A stretch of DNA of 41,847 nucleotides. It comes from Gammaproteobacteria bacterium (GTDB lineage Bacteria; Pseudomonadota; Gammaproteobacteria; Eutrophobiales; Eutrophobiaceae). Shown in pieces: positions 8,614 through 17,674 of this stretch. The stretch is taken from contig JANQJZ010000074.1 in the NCBI GenBank assembly GCA_028281365.1, positions 1-41,847 of the forward strand. Reading direction: 5' to 3'. Below the pieces are notes generated by a model that was not told the origin of the DNA, did no database searches, and saw only the letters and a list, made by a program, of their open reading frames with translations. Made by a program: the position numbers and the translations under genes. The number at the start of each line of letters is the position of its first letter. Within the stretch, counting starts at the first letter, position 1.

Positions 8614-9114
8614 ATGACTAGTTCGCCCAAAAAATTATTATCACTATCGCTAATAATAATTCTTTTTATTGCAGGGGGTTGTGATCAATCCGGAAAAACT
8701 GCTGTATCATCCGGGGAACGGATCGTGCTCGGGCAACATGAACATGCAAAAACATTCGGTGATTACACAATCCATGTTAATGCACTGACAACGGATCAAC
8801 TACCGTCCGACGTGGCAAAAACTTACAAAATACAACGTAGTAAAAGTAAGGCAATGCTCAATGTCGTCATCATGAAAAGTATTGATGGTGTTGATACCCC
8901 CGTGACTGGTACTGTACTTGCGTTAACCCGGAACCTGGCCAGCCAGGTCAAGGATCTGAAAATTCAGGAAATAAAATCCGGAGATGCTATTTATTATATT
9001 GGTACCGTTAATGTCGCCAACGCAGAAACACTTGTGTTTGACATTGATGCAACACCAGCAAATGAATCAACACCGTACCTGCTTCGATATCAGCAACAGT
9101 TTTTTACCGAATAA
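8614..9114 (+). CDS. DUF4426 lipoprotein
   Basis: 166 residues. The signal sequence ends in a lipobox (IAGGC, lipidated Cys23), so the mature protein is a membrane-anchored periplasmic lipoprotein. The body matches the DUF4426 pattern: GDYTIHVNA, then SKSKAMLNVVI, a conserved AIYYIGTVNV strand and a terminal RYQQQF. The family is largely gammaproteobacterial and of unknown function. It is the last gene before a strong terminator and is likely cotranscribed with act genes 70 bp upstream, although a TATAAT-like stretch near 8572 could give it its own promoter. A role in ACIII assembly is possible but unproven. Confidence 0.85.
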   Translation: MTSSPKKLLSLSLIIILFIAGGCDQSGKTAVSSGERIVLGQHEHAKTFGDYTIHVNALTTDQLPSDVAKTYKIQRSKSKAMLNVVIMKSIDGVDTPVTGTVLALTRNLASQVKDLKIQEIKSGDAIYYIGTVNVANAETLVFDIDATPANESTPYLLRYQQQFFTE

Positions 9115-9127
9115 TAACAACATTAAT

Positions 9128-9202
9128 AATAAAGGATTACATAATCCAGGCGTACAAGATCACTCTTGTGCGCTGCAGTAGTTGTTAATCCTTATTTTTT
9201 TT
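9128..9202 (+). terminator. Terminator of the act operon
   Basis: An outer stem, AATAAAGGATTAC (9128-9140) with GTTAATCCTTATT (9184-9196), encloses an inner hairpin, GCGTACAAGA with TCTTGTGCGC around TCAC (9150-9173). An eight-T run (9195-9202) follows immediately. It starts 13 nt after the DUF4426 stop. Confidence 0.7.
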
Positions 9203-9274
9203 AATTGCCAGAAGTACTACAATCATAACAATAGTAATAACTACTTTGCGTCATTATTATTGAAGAGAAACATA

Positions 9275-10219
9275 ATGGCAGTATATGAGATAAACCGGAA
9301 TATAAAGGCACATACAGATGTAATCTGGAATGTGTTATCGAATCATGATGCTTTCACTGAAATCGCTCCGGATATAATTAAAGTAGAGACGGTTTCGGGT
9401 GAAAAAGTTGGCATGATACGGCGTCTTCATCATAAAAGCGGCAAAGTCTGGGAAGAAAAATGCACGGCCTGGGAAGACAATCATTATTACACCATGGAAG
9501 TTGACACAACGTCTTATCCATTACCGGTAAAGAAAATGACCCGCACATGCAGTATGAAAGAGGGTCAAAAGAATACAAAGGTAACGATTAGCTATAAATA
9601 CAAACCTAAATATCGATTTTTCGGGAATTTTATGGATAAACATCAAATACTTCCTATTCTCAAACTTTATAGTAATCAATTAATGGAAAATATTGCCCGT
9701 AAAATTTATGACAGTGAATGGCAATACCACATTACCGTTGAAACAATACTAAAAGATAAAGGCAATGAATTTATATATGTCAATCCGGAAACTCTCATTG
9801 GAGAAGCCAATAAAATTCGGCACGATAATCGTATTGGTTCATTACTTGTTTTAAATGAAAACAAACAAATTGAAGGAATCTTATCAGAACGTGATATCGT
9901 GAATATACTTGCCGAAACAGGTCCTGAGATTCTGGATCAACCTGTGTCTTCAATCATGACACGCAATGTTTCGGTCTGTAGTCCTAAGGACGATCTTGAA
10001 AAAATAATGACATTAATGACAGAAAAAAGAATTCGTCATATGCCTGTGGTTGAAAATGATATAGTCGTTGGTCTTATCAGCCTTGGAGACGCTGTAAAAA
10101 TGCGTATGGAAGAACTGGAATCTGAATCCGAAGCCATGCATGAATATATAGATAGCCGTCGCTGGCGCGAAGTCTCGATTCAGCTCGGTCCAAAAACGGC
10201 GAGTGAAGAATACGCTTAA
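9275..10219 (+). CDS. SRPBCC (START-like) domain fused to a CBS pair, paralog 1
   Basis: 314 residues. The N-terminal part (1-148) looks like a SRPBCC/polyketide-cyclase ligand-binding domain: the IWNVLSNHDAF start, a KVGMIRRLHH turn and a C-terminal helix. The rest is a CBS pair (about 154-215 and 224-282), with GILSERDIV and GLISLGDAV motifs typical of nucleotide-sensing CBS modules, plus a short tail ending in a WREVSIQLG stretch. The start at 9275 has a GAAGAG Shine-Dalgarno, and the in-frame sequence upstream is low complexity. It is soluble, with no catalytic motif, so regulation by a hydrophobic ligand and a nucleotide is a guess. A paralog of almost equal length lies at 12570. Confidence 0.85.
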   Translation: MAVYEINRNIKAHTDVIWNVLSNHDAFTEIAPDIIKVETVSGEKVGMIRRLHHKSGKVWEEKCTAWEDNHYYTMEVDTTSYPLPVKKMTRTCSMKEGQKNTKVTISYKYKPKYRFFGNFMDKHQILPILKLYSNQLMENIARKIYDSEWQYHITVETILKDKGNEFIYVNPETLIGEANKIRHDNRIGSLLVLNENKQIEGILSERDIVNILAETGPEILDQPVSSIMTRNVSVCSPKDDLEKIMTLMTEKRIRHMPVVENDIVVGLISLGDAVKMRMEELESESEAMHEYIDSRRWREVSIQLGPKTASEEYA

Positions 10220-10229
10220 ATTAATTTAA

Positions 10230-10859
10230 TTATTTCAATGTCGACAGATAAGCCGCCATATCATTTATCTGTTCATCCGTAGCCAGTAACTGCGCCATTG
10301 GTCGCATCTGTGCGCCATAAATATCCTTTTTATGTGCCCCTCTGATTCCAGCCTTGAAATTCTGGATCTGGCGAACGATATACCAATCATGTTGGTTAGC
10401 GAGTCGTGGAGCATTCAATGATTTATTCCCTTCACCCTTTTCGCCATGACAGGCAATACACGGTTGATAAAATTTCTTACCTGCAACCGGGTCCCCTTCA
10501 ACTGTCTGTACAGTCACAGGAAAATCCAGGGTTGCAACATAGGCAGCGACATCTTCGATATCCTGGTCATCCACCAAGCTCATTGCCATAGGCCGCATCT
10601 GTGCGCCAAATGTATCTTTCGGATCAGCGCCGCGAATACCGGCACGAAAGTTCTTTAACTGACGAATAACATACCATTCATTTTGTCCTCCATTAGCAGG
10701 CGCATTAAGTGCTTTATTACCTTCGCCCTTTTGGCCATGACAAGCTGCACATACTTTATATAGTTCTTCACCCCTTGCCACGTCACCTTCAGCAAATGAA
10801 AAGGTTTGAATACTGAAATTAACGAGTAACACACAACTGAAATTAATTATTTTTTTCAT
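10230..10859 (-). CDS. Diheme cytochrome c (tandem c553/c4-type)
   Basis: 209 residues with a Sec signal peptide ending near FAEG. Two similar class I cytochrome domains follow, with CAACH at 37-41 and CIACH at 134-138, each followed by HGxKGEGNK, and each with a later AQMRPMA supplying the Met ligand. The internal duplication is obvious by eye. Such proteins carry electrons in the periplasm, commonly to cytochrome oxidases. It lies 19 bp downstream of rnfC on the same strand, so the two are likely cotranscribed. Given the adjacent ACIII operon, it is a plausible acceptor for ActE; that is inference. Confidence 0.92.
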   Translation of the reverse strand: MKKIINFSCVLLVNFSIQTFSFAEGDVARGEELYKVCAACHGQKGEGNKALNAPANGGQNEWYVIRQLKNFRAGIRGADPKDTFGAQMRPMAMSLVDDQDIEDVAAYVATLDFPVTVQTVEGDPVAGKKFYQPCIACHGEKGEGNKSLNAPRLANQHDWYIVRQIQNFKAGIRGAHKKDIYGAQMRPMAQLLATDEQINDMAAYLSTLK

Positions 10860-10878
10860 ATCGATTCACCCTGGTGTC

Positions 10879-12420
10879 TTAATCTTCAGATTTTTCGCGC
10901 TTTGTTTTAATACGTTCTACCGCTTCTGCTATCTCTGCCTGTTTTTTTATCTTATCGTTCTCGCCATCTGAAATGTTTTCTGTACTTTTTTTATTCTCTT
11001 TTTTTTGTTCATTTTGTTGCGAACGGGTCTCACGATCCAGGTACCGCTGTCTCGCTTGTTCAGCATCACGTTGCTTACGTTTTTGTTCCCAAATTTCCGA
11101 CTTCGAATTTTGATAATACTGCACTAAAGGGATGTGGCTGGGACATACATAAGAACAACAACCACATTCTATACAATCAAAAAGTTTGTAATCTTCAAGC
11201 CGATTATAGTTTTTGTTCCTGGCATGAAATAGTAATTGTTGCGGCATTAAACTTGCGGGACAAGCAACAGCACACTCATCGCAACGAATACAGGGCAACT
11301 CCTGTTGTGATCTTTGTAAAGGATCGTTAATTGTATTCAAAATACAATTTGTTGTTTTAATTACCGGAACTTCGATACTATGCAATGCAAAACCCATCAT
11401 CGGACCACCCACAATAGAATAATCATAATTATCAGTTAAACCACCACACTGCTTTATCAGATCACTAATTGGCGTTCCTATTAATGCTTCCAGGTTACAA
11501 GGTTGATTAATGCCTTCACCAGTTACAGTTACAACCCTGGAGATTAACGGCTCGTTATGCATAACAGCATTATGTGCCGCCATTACTGTCCCAACATTAT
11601 AACAAACGATGCCTATATCTACGGGTAACCCTTTTGAAGGAACTTCTATCCCTGTGACGGATTTAATTAACTGCCTTTCCCCACCGGCCGGATATATAGC
11701 CGGGAGAACCCGAACCTCTATACTTGTTTCACCAAGTTCATCAATCGCCTTGTTTAATGCTTCTATCGCAGCAGGCATATTTTCTTCTATACCAATAACA
11801 CAGTCATGAGCTTGTACTGCATGTCTTAATATATCCAGACCATTGATAACCTTTTCAGGCGCAGCACATATCAATGCCTCATCACAACTGATATAGGGTT
11901 CACATTCAGCAGCATTCAGAATTAACAACTCTATATCATGGTTCAAGCCGGGGATAAGTTTAATCGCTGAAGGGAAGCCCGCGCCCCCCATACCAACAAT
12001 ACCGGACTCCAGGATTCTATTATGTATTTCTGTTGGGCTAAGTTCCCAGTAGTCATCAATACTTTTTTTATCGGGGAACCATTCATCCTTACCATCACTT
12101 TCAATTACGATACAACGTGCTGCATGACCAGATGCACTGGGTACCGGATAATCTGCTATATCGACAACAGTTCCTGAGGTACTGGCATGGATAGGCGCAC
12201 TGACATAGGCACCTGGACGAGCAATCGTTTGACCCTTATAAACCTTATCACCTTTCTGAACGACCGGTTCAGCTTCAACACCAACATGCTGGCGTAAAGA
12301 AATAATAACTTTATCGGGTAAATCGGCTTTCCTGAGTGGATGTTCAAGTGACATTGCCTTATTTGGTGGCACATGTATACCACCTCCAAACGGAACCGGT
12401 TTGTCTAGTACAGTTATCAT
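10879..12420 (-). CDS. rnfC: RnfC/RsxC-like electron transport subunit (orphan)
   Basis: 513 residues from ATG 12420; the in-frame extension upstream is low complexity and not RnfC-like. The order is canonical: an N-terminal barrel-sandwich (FGGGIHVPPNK onward), a flavin/NADH-binding Rossmann part (GMGGAGFP 143-150, GGERQL), an SLBB-like region, and two [4Fe-4S] motifs (C377/380/383/387 and C416/419/422/426). A charged Gln/Lys-rich tail of about 70 residues follows. In Rnf complexes RnfC takes electrons from NADH. The other Rnf genes are absent around it; instead it precedes a diheme cytochrome gene. It is shorter than E. coli RsxC, whose long repeats it lacks. Confidence 0.9.
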   Translation of the reverse strand: MITVLDKPVPFGGGIHVPPNKAMSLEHPLRKADLPDKVIISLRQHVGVEAEPVVQKGDKVYKGQTIARPGAYVSAPIHASTSGTVVDIADYPVPSASGHAARCIVIESDGKDEWFPDKKSIDDYWELSPTEIHNRILESGIVGMGGAGFPSAIKLIPGLNHDIELLILNAAECEPYISCDEALICAAPEKVINGLDILRHAVQAHDCVIGIEENMPAAIEALNKAIDELGETSIEVRVLPAIYPAGGERQLIKSVTGIEVPSKGLPVDIGIVCYNVGTVMAAHNAVMHNEPLISRVVTVTGEGINQPCNLEALIGTPISDLIKQCGGLTDNYDYSIVGGPMMGFALHSIEVPVIKTTNCILNTINDPLQRSQQELPCIRCDECAVACPASLMPQQLLFHARNKNYNRLEDYKLFDCIECGCCSYVCPSHIPLVQYYQNSKSEIWEQKRKQRDAEQARQRYLDRETRSQQNEQKKENKKSTENISDGENDKIKKQAEIAEAVERIKTKREKSED

Positions 12421-12569
12421 CCGGATAAAAACATAATGAGCATAATTCAGTGGTGACGTGTAATTGTAACATAGGTGAATTATTAAATTCGGTGGTGATT
12501 GAAATTTCCCTAATGATCGATTAGAGATTACAATTAAGTTCAAGACAAAAACTATATCTACTTTATATT

Positions 12570-13517
12570 ATGCTCTCCCTGGAAATAGATAAACGCGTCA
12601 AAGGTGACCCCAAACGAATCTGGGAAATACTAACTGACATAGAATATTTTGCAGAAGCAGCACCGAATATAATCCGGATTGAACACATTTCCGGTGCAGG
12701 TGTTGGAATGATCAGACGAGTTCATCACAATAGCGGTTGTTCATGGGAAGAAATTTGTAAGGATTGGAAAACTGAATCCCATTTCAAGATGCAGGTTAAT
12801 AGTGATGATTATCCACTACCTGTTACAAATATGAGCCGTATTATTATCATGGAGAAAATGAAAAACAGTTGGGCTATAAAGATTCGCTATGAATATACTC
12901 CAAAATACGGTCCCTTCGGTTTAATTCTGGACAAATATCAACTTCGACCAATCCTGAAAATATTTGCAATACAATTAATCGATAATTTCGCAAAAAAGAT
13001 TTATCAACAAAACACAACATCAACGGTAACTGCAGAATCAATGCTCAGGAGTAAGGATTCTACAGTTTATTCAATTACGCCGAACACCTCTATCTACGAC
13101 GCCTGTGAACTATTAGCAGAAAAAAGAATTGGTTGTGTAATGGTTCTTGATCAAGATAGCAACATTGAAGGTATTTTATCCGAACGGGATATTGTCAGGG
13201 CAATGGCAACAGGCGGAGATTCAGTTATGAATAAACCATCCAGTGATTTCATGACACGTAATGTAATAACCAGTAAACCTGGAGACTCTTTGGAAATAAT
13301 AATGTCATGCATGAGCAAGCATCATTTTCGTCACCTTCCTGTAGTTAATGAAGATGAAGAATTGTTAGGTGTAATCAGTATCGGTGATGTTGTTAATACA
13401 CGTATGAATGAACTTGAGAATGAATCAAACGTGATGCAGCAATATATCGAAGGGCGCAAATGGCGAGAGGTTGCAATGCAGATTGGTCATGGTGCAGCAT
13501 CGAAAGAAATTAATTAA
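12570..13517 (+). CDS. SRPBCC (START-like) domain fused to a CBS pair, paralog 2
   Basis: 315 residues, collinear with the gene at 9275. Shared blocks include VGMIRR, SYPLP/DYPLP, an LP/RPILK helix, GILSERDIV, MTRNV, RHLPVV/RHMPVV and a closing WREV stretch. The N-terminal SRPBCC domain and C-terminal CBS pair are both complete. No Shine-Dalgarno is visible before the ATG, so translation may be leaderless or the start may differ. The gene diverges from rnfC across 149 bp, and its 3' end overlaps the next, convergent gene by 8 bp. Conservation of the unusual domain pairing in both copies argues for a functional family, not a chance fusion. Confidence 0.85.
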   Translation: MLSLEIDKRVKGDPKRIWEILTDIEYFAEAAPNIIRIEHISGAGVGMIRRVHHNSGCSWEEICKDWKTESHFKMQVNSDDYPLPVTNMSRIIIMEKMKNSWAIKIRYEYTPKYGPFGLILDKYQLRPILKIFAIQLIDNFAKKIYQQNTTSTVTAESMLRSKDSTVYSITPNTSIYDACELLAEKRIGCVMVLDQDSNIEGILSERDIVRAMATGGDSVMNKPSSDFMTRNVITSKPGDSLEIIMSCMSKHHFRHLPVVNEDEELLGVISIGDVVNTRMNELENESNVMQQYIEGRKWREVAMQIGHGAASKEIN

Positions 13518-13929
13518 CTTCGACTTTCCAGTAAAAAGCTTCACCTTTATCCGGTGCTAATGCCAGGTAGTCAAGATCATCACATAAATAATAAAGGTGT
13601 TTGTAGTCTGAATTTTTATCCGGCGGTATATCAATGGGCCAGTTTCTTGTTTTTATCCGGGGAGATTTTGTTTCATAAGGATTAACAATTCTACAAGACC
13701 CGGGCAATGACCAACTACCGGTATATGACAAATGAATACTTACTATTGAACCGGTTCGATTATGAGAAATATGAATATCTTTTGCCGTATCAGGTAACCA
13801 TGGCGGTAATAAGTTTCTCATTACCGCACCGTCTTTTATTGCGTCCCTGAGATCCGCATAGTAAGAATCGTAATTATCAGAACATGCACAAATTAAAATA
13901 AATAAAATAATGAATGGTTTTTTATTCAT
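13510..13929 (-). CDS. Small lipoprotein of unknown function
   Basis: 139 residues. A lipoprotein-type signal ends at ILICACSD, with the second Cys (about 17) the probable lipidation site. The mature part begins SDNYDSYYADLRDAIKDGAV and contains LPPWLPDTAKDIHISHN, a pattern I associate with small uncharacterised lipoproteins found next to assorted genes in proteobacteria. No catalytic motif is seen. Its end overlaps the convergent SRPBCC-CBS gene by 8 bp. It is followed upstream by the nitroreductase on the same strand with a 21-bp gap, so the two may be cotranscribed. Confidence 0.75.
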   Translation of the reverse strand: MNKKPFIILFILICACSDNYDSYYADLRDAIKDGAVMRNLLPPWLPDTAKDIHISHNRTGSIVSIHLSYTGSWSLPGSCRIVNPYETKSPRIKTRNWPIDIPPDKNSDYKHLYYLCDDLDYLALAPDKGEAFYWKVEVN

Positions 13930-13950
13930 TAATTTTATAAAAATTTAAAC

Positions 13951-14514
13951 TTATGGTAATTCTGTAGTTATCTGGTTCACTGACTTGCGAACGGTCTGTG
14001 GTATTTCAGCCGGATAGCCATACCAGACTATTCCAACGACATGTTCTATTTCTTTATTTACCCATACCAGATCGTAAAATTGATCGTCTCGAACAACCGG
14101 CCCCGTTGACCATTTCGTACCGATCCCCTGCTCCCAGAGTAGAAGCATCAGGTTTTGTATCGCGCAACAACACGCAGCATAGTCTTCCTGGTAACGTATT
14201 TCATCTTCAGATATCTGGCAGGTTACGACTAACCAGCCAGGGATCGACATCCAGCGTTGATATTTTTTTTCAGCAGCTTCAGTTCCCTTCGTACTAATTA
14301 GCATCTCCCTGTTTAACTCACATATAGATGTAATTGTTTCTTTCTCCAATAAATAGAAATGCCAGGGTTCAGTAAGATGATGATTAGGTGCCCAACATGC
14401 CTGACCGATAGCATCCAAAATTATTTTCTTATCAGGAACCGAATCATTTTTAAAATTATGGATAGTGCGACGTGATAATATAATATTTGCTAAACTGCTT
14501 TTTTGATCACTCAT
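13951..14514 (-). CDS. Nitroreductase family protein (YdjA-like)
   Basis: 187 residues, the usual size of the short YdjA-type nitroreductases. The N-terminal ILSRRTIHNF is the FMN phosphate-binding segment. QACWAPNHHLTEPWHF is the family's FMN/substrate helix, and LLLWEQGIGTKWSTGP the second flavin-contact region. These flavoproteins reduce nitro or related groups with NAD(P)H; the natural substrate is unknown. The protein is cytoplasmic with no signal. It lies 5 bp beyond the kinase-FGE gene on the same strand and is probably translated from the same message. Confidence 0.88.
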   Translation of the reverse strand: MSDQKSSLANIILSRRTIHNFKNDSVPDKKIILDAIGQACWAPNHHLTEPWHFYLLEKETITSICELNREMLISTKGTEAAEKKYQRWMSIPGWLVVTCQISEDEIRYQEDYAACCCAIQNLMLLLWEQGIGTKWSTGPVVRDDQFYDLVWVNKEIEHVVGIVWYGYPAEIPQTVRKSVNQITTELP

Positions 14515-14519
14515 ATAAA

Positions 14520-17237
14520 CTATTTAAGCTCCCTCATTAATCTGAAACCGACCATAAAGCCACGGTTGTTTTGTACCCAGGGTATTCGACCTGTTAATGT
14601 TGGTTTTTCATTCGACTCACCTCGAGGTAACGCCCAGGCACCACCACGTAACATCCTGTGGGCACAGTCTCCTTTCGTCATAGCACTGCCATCCTTCGGT
14701 GCTCCTCGATAACTTTCATTAAAACAATCCATGGTTAATTCAAGTACATTACCCAACATGTCATGCAAACCATACGCATTGGAAGAAAAGTTTCCGGTCG
14801 GTGATGTATAAGTATAACCATCAGTACATTGAAAATAGGTTTTATCTTCCCGTTCATTGTAATCCATCAGGTTTTCATACTCACATTTTCTGTCAGTAGC
14901 ACTACCCCAATAGGTATCTCCTTTCTTACCCGCCCTTGCGGCATATTCCCATTCAGCCTCCGTAGGTAAACGATATGTATAACCTGTTTCCTTTGATAAC
15001 CAACGTGCAAATGTCATTGCATCATTCCAACTGATACAAACAACAGGGTTGTTCTGGCTTTGTGGGAAACCGGGATTATTCCAATAGCGCTCAGGATCCA
15101 TTTTCCAGTCTTCATCCCAATAACCGCAACCGCCCTGCCATTCGGCTTCAGTTTCATAACCAGTGGCTTCAATAAAAGCGGCAAACTCGCCTACACTTAC
15201 TTCTGTTGTCATCATTGCAAACGGTTTATCAAATGTAACTTTATGGACAGGTGTTTCTCCTGTAAAAAATTCACGCGCCTTACGTTTGCTTCCCATTTGA
15301 AAAGATCCAACTGGAATAACAACCATCTCTGGTCCTTTATCACCATTTTTGAGAATATCACGGAATGTTTTACCGGCCTGGTAATCCTGTTGTAACTGTT
15401 GTTTTTGCTTTTCTTCCACTTTTTTCAAGAGTGTTTTAAGCCGAACCGATCGAGGCGCAATCTGTTGTGCATCCTTCAGGTACGCAGAGGCTGTATCAAA
15501 ATCACCTGCTTCTATCGCGGCTTTAACCTTGCTTTCATAAGACTTCATAATCGACTGCAATTCTTTTCTGGCTTCACGATCACGCGGGTTTTCTCTTAAG
15601 CGCTGCTGCAAGGATTTAATATTAGCTTTATCACTGGAGGATATTGATGGTTTATCCAAGTCACTTTCCTTCTGTTTTTCTTCTGCAGCTTGAATATCCT
15701 CGCTTAATATCTTTTCTATTTCCGGAATATCAGGATGATCAGGACTAACCTGTTTTGCAAGGTTAAGATATTGCTCTGCCTTATCAAGATCTTTACTTTC
15801 AATGTTCTGCCTGGTTAACATTAAGTATTCAGTGCCTATAGATTCGATACCAGCTTCTGCATCCGCATTACCTGGATCGAGTTCCAGTATCTTTTCATAT
15901 TTTTCAAATGCATTATTACCCTGAGGTTTTGTTAAACGTAGTGCATCGATATCTTCGCCTGCAGCAGTAAATAATGATTGAATCTGTTCGTGTCTATTAT
16001 CCGCCTCCGGTTCAATTAAATTTTTATCTTCTTCCAGTTGATCATCCATTCCCAACTGTTCGTCAACATTCATACCCTGCTCAACCGTGCCAACTTCTTC
16101 GGCTGGCTCTTTTTCATTTTGTTTTTTATCTTCTTCACTCAGGATGGCCAGAATAAATAAAATGGCAAAACCAATTAAAGTATATTTAACAAGACGCCTG
16201 AATAATGACGGTTTCTTTTTTTCAATTGATTGTTCCGGCTTTTCCAGTACGACGGTTTTTTCAGTTGCAGGAACATTACTGCTTACTGAAGCAGGACTGG
16301 CATATTCCGGATCAACAACGGTCTCAATGTCTGCTTGATCTGCCTGGGCCACACCTTCTATCTCAGACTTCCATGCGGCAATAGACTGTGGTCTGTCTTC
16401 CGGTTTAAATGCCAAAGCGTGATCAATTGCGGCAAGTAACTCAGGTGAATAACCCTCGGGCTTTAAATCGGATGCCTTGATAAATGAATCTCTTTCGGAA
16501 TGTAACAAACCTTCACTGCGATCCATTGCCTCTGCAGGTGAAACACCTATTACAGCACGATAAAGCGTGGCACCTAAACCATAGATATCTGTCCAGGGAC
16601 CCTGTTTGTCGCTCTTGCTGACATATTGTTCAAATGGAGCAAAGCCAGGTGATACCATTGTTGTCAATGTTCGAGTTTGTTGCCCAAAGGATTGTCTTGC
16701 TGATCCAAAATCAAGCAATACCGGACTACCGTCTTCACGGATAAAGATATTGGCTGGTTTTATATCACGATGAATAAAACCAGCCGCATGAACTTTTTTT
16801 AGACCATCAAGGATTGGTAATACTATCGCTTTTAGTTTTGCCTCACTTAATGTGTTTTTATTTTTCAGAAGTTCATGTAATCCTCTACCATGTTCATATT
16901 CCATGACCATATAAGCAGTATTATTTTCCGGAAAGACGGTAAAGACGCGCACAATATTGGGATGCTTGAACCTGGCGAGTGTTTGTGCCTCGCTCATAAA
17001 TCGATCCAGCCCCCATTTAAACTGTTCGCCATACTCGCCGGAAACCGGGTGAACAGATGCACTTTGATCCCTCACTGCCATCTCTACCGGTAAAAACTCT
17101 TTGATGGCAACTTCCTGATTCAGGTTTGTATCTTCTGCTAGATAAGTAATACCAAACCCGCCCTGACCGAGAATTTTTTTAATTGTATACCAATGTAATT
17201 GATAACCGGGGGACAACGCGTTGCGTGGATTATCCAT
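14520..17237 (-). CDS. Ser/Thr protein kinase fused to an FGE-like (SUMF1-type) domain
   Basis: 905 residues in three parts. A cytoplasmic Hanks-type kinase (about 17-290) has a complete active site: glycine loop GQGGFG 24-29, K46, E83, HRD 156-158, N163 and DFG 176-178. One membrane helix (352-367) follows, then an acidic linker with TPR-like helices (about 415-615), then a formylglycine-generating-enzyme-type domain (about 636-902) with RLPTEAEWEYAARAG, GN(V)LELTMD and RGGAWA. The C-terminal domain would be extracytoplasmic. The copper-binding Cys pair near the end of true FGEs is absent (PRGESNEKP region), so it is probably a binding or sensory domain, not a sulfatase activator. Confidence 0.92.
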   Translation of the reverse strand: MDNPRNALSPGYQLHWYTIKKILGQGGFGITYLAEDTNLNQEVAIKEFLPVEMAVRDQSASVHPVSGEYGEQFKWGLDRFMSEAQTLARFKHPNIVRVFTVFPENNTAYMVMEYEHGRGLHELLKNKNTLSEAKLKAIVLPILDGLKKVHAAGFIHRDIKPANIFIREDGSPVLLDFGSARQSFGQQTRTLTTMVSPGFAPFEQYVSKSDKQGPWTDIYGLGATLYRAVIGVSPAEAMDRSEGLLHSERDSFIKASDLKPEGYSPELLAAIDHALAFKPEDRPQSIAAWKSEIEGVAQADQADIETVVDPEYASPASVSSNVPATEKTVVLEKPEQSIEKKKPSLFRRLVKYTLIGFAILFILAILSEEDKKQNEKEPAEEVGTVEQGMNVDEQLGMDDQLEEDKNLIEPEADNRHEQIQSLFTAAGEDIDALRLTKPQGNNAFEKYEKILELDPGNADAEAGIESIGTEYLMLTRQNIESKDLDKAEQYLNLAKQVSPDHPDIPEIEKILSEDIQAAEEKQKESDLDKPSISSSDKANIKSLQQRLRENPRDREARKELQSIMKSYESKVKAAIEAGDFDTASAYLKDAQQIAPRSVRLKTLLKKVEEKQKQQLQQDYQAGKTFRDILKNGDKGPEMVVIPVGSFQMGSKRKAREFFTGETPVHKVTFDKPFAMMTTEVSVGEFAAFIEATGYETEAEWQGGCGYWDEDWKMDPERYWNNPGFPQSQNNPVVCISWNDAMTFARWLSKETGYTYRLPTEAEWEYAARAGKKGDTYWGSATDRKCEYENLMDYNEREDKTYFQCTDGYTYTSPTGNFSSNAYGLHDMLGNVLELTMDCFNESYRGAPKDGSAMTKGDCAHRMLRGGAWALPRGESNEKPTLTGRIPWVQNNRGFMVGFRLMRELK

Positions 17238-17674
17238 TAAGTCTTGTCCAATGCAGCCATTCGAGTTTGAAATCAGTTTCTCTTTATTAGTTTATCTTAC
17301 TACGTTCATTCAACCACTTTAACGCATGAACCTGAATTCAGATGACAGGCGGGCAGGGATAAAGTCGAATTGTTTGCTCCAGCGTAAAAAGATTGGTGGT
17401 TTTTATTTTAATCGCCTGCACAGGTTCATATTAATACATCAATATTAATATTTGTCCTGGACAAAATATATTTTATTATTCATTTATATTCAATGACTTA
17501 AATTTATTTTTTGACATTATCGTTCTAAAAATGCCGATCATCTTTATCGTCGCAATGATATTAACCGGCTCACTCTATAGCGTTGACGTAAATATCAATT
17601 AAAATCATCCATACTCATCTATTATTACTAAATAATATGAAACATCCTGCTTTAATTACGATCCTTATACAGTC
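17238..17674. other. 437-bp gap without a recognised gene
   Basis: This is the upstream region of the kinase-FGE gene and the downstream region of the MATE gene, both on the minus strand. It contains AT-rich near-repeats of ATTAATA around 17430-17455. A 23-codon plus-strand frame at 17531 encodes a hydrophobic peptide but lacks a Shine-Dalgarno. I see no RNA gene, hairpin terminator or repeat of note. Confidence 0.6.

Noticed and set aside
9182..9274. 31-residue N-terminal extension of SRPBCC-CBS paralog 1
   Set aside because: Low-complexity Asn/Phe-rich, overlaps the terminator, and is absent in the paralog.
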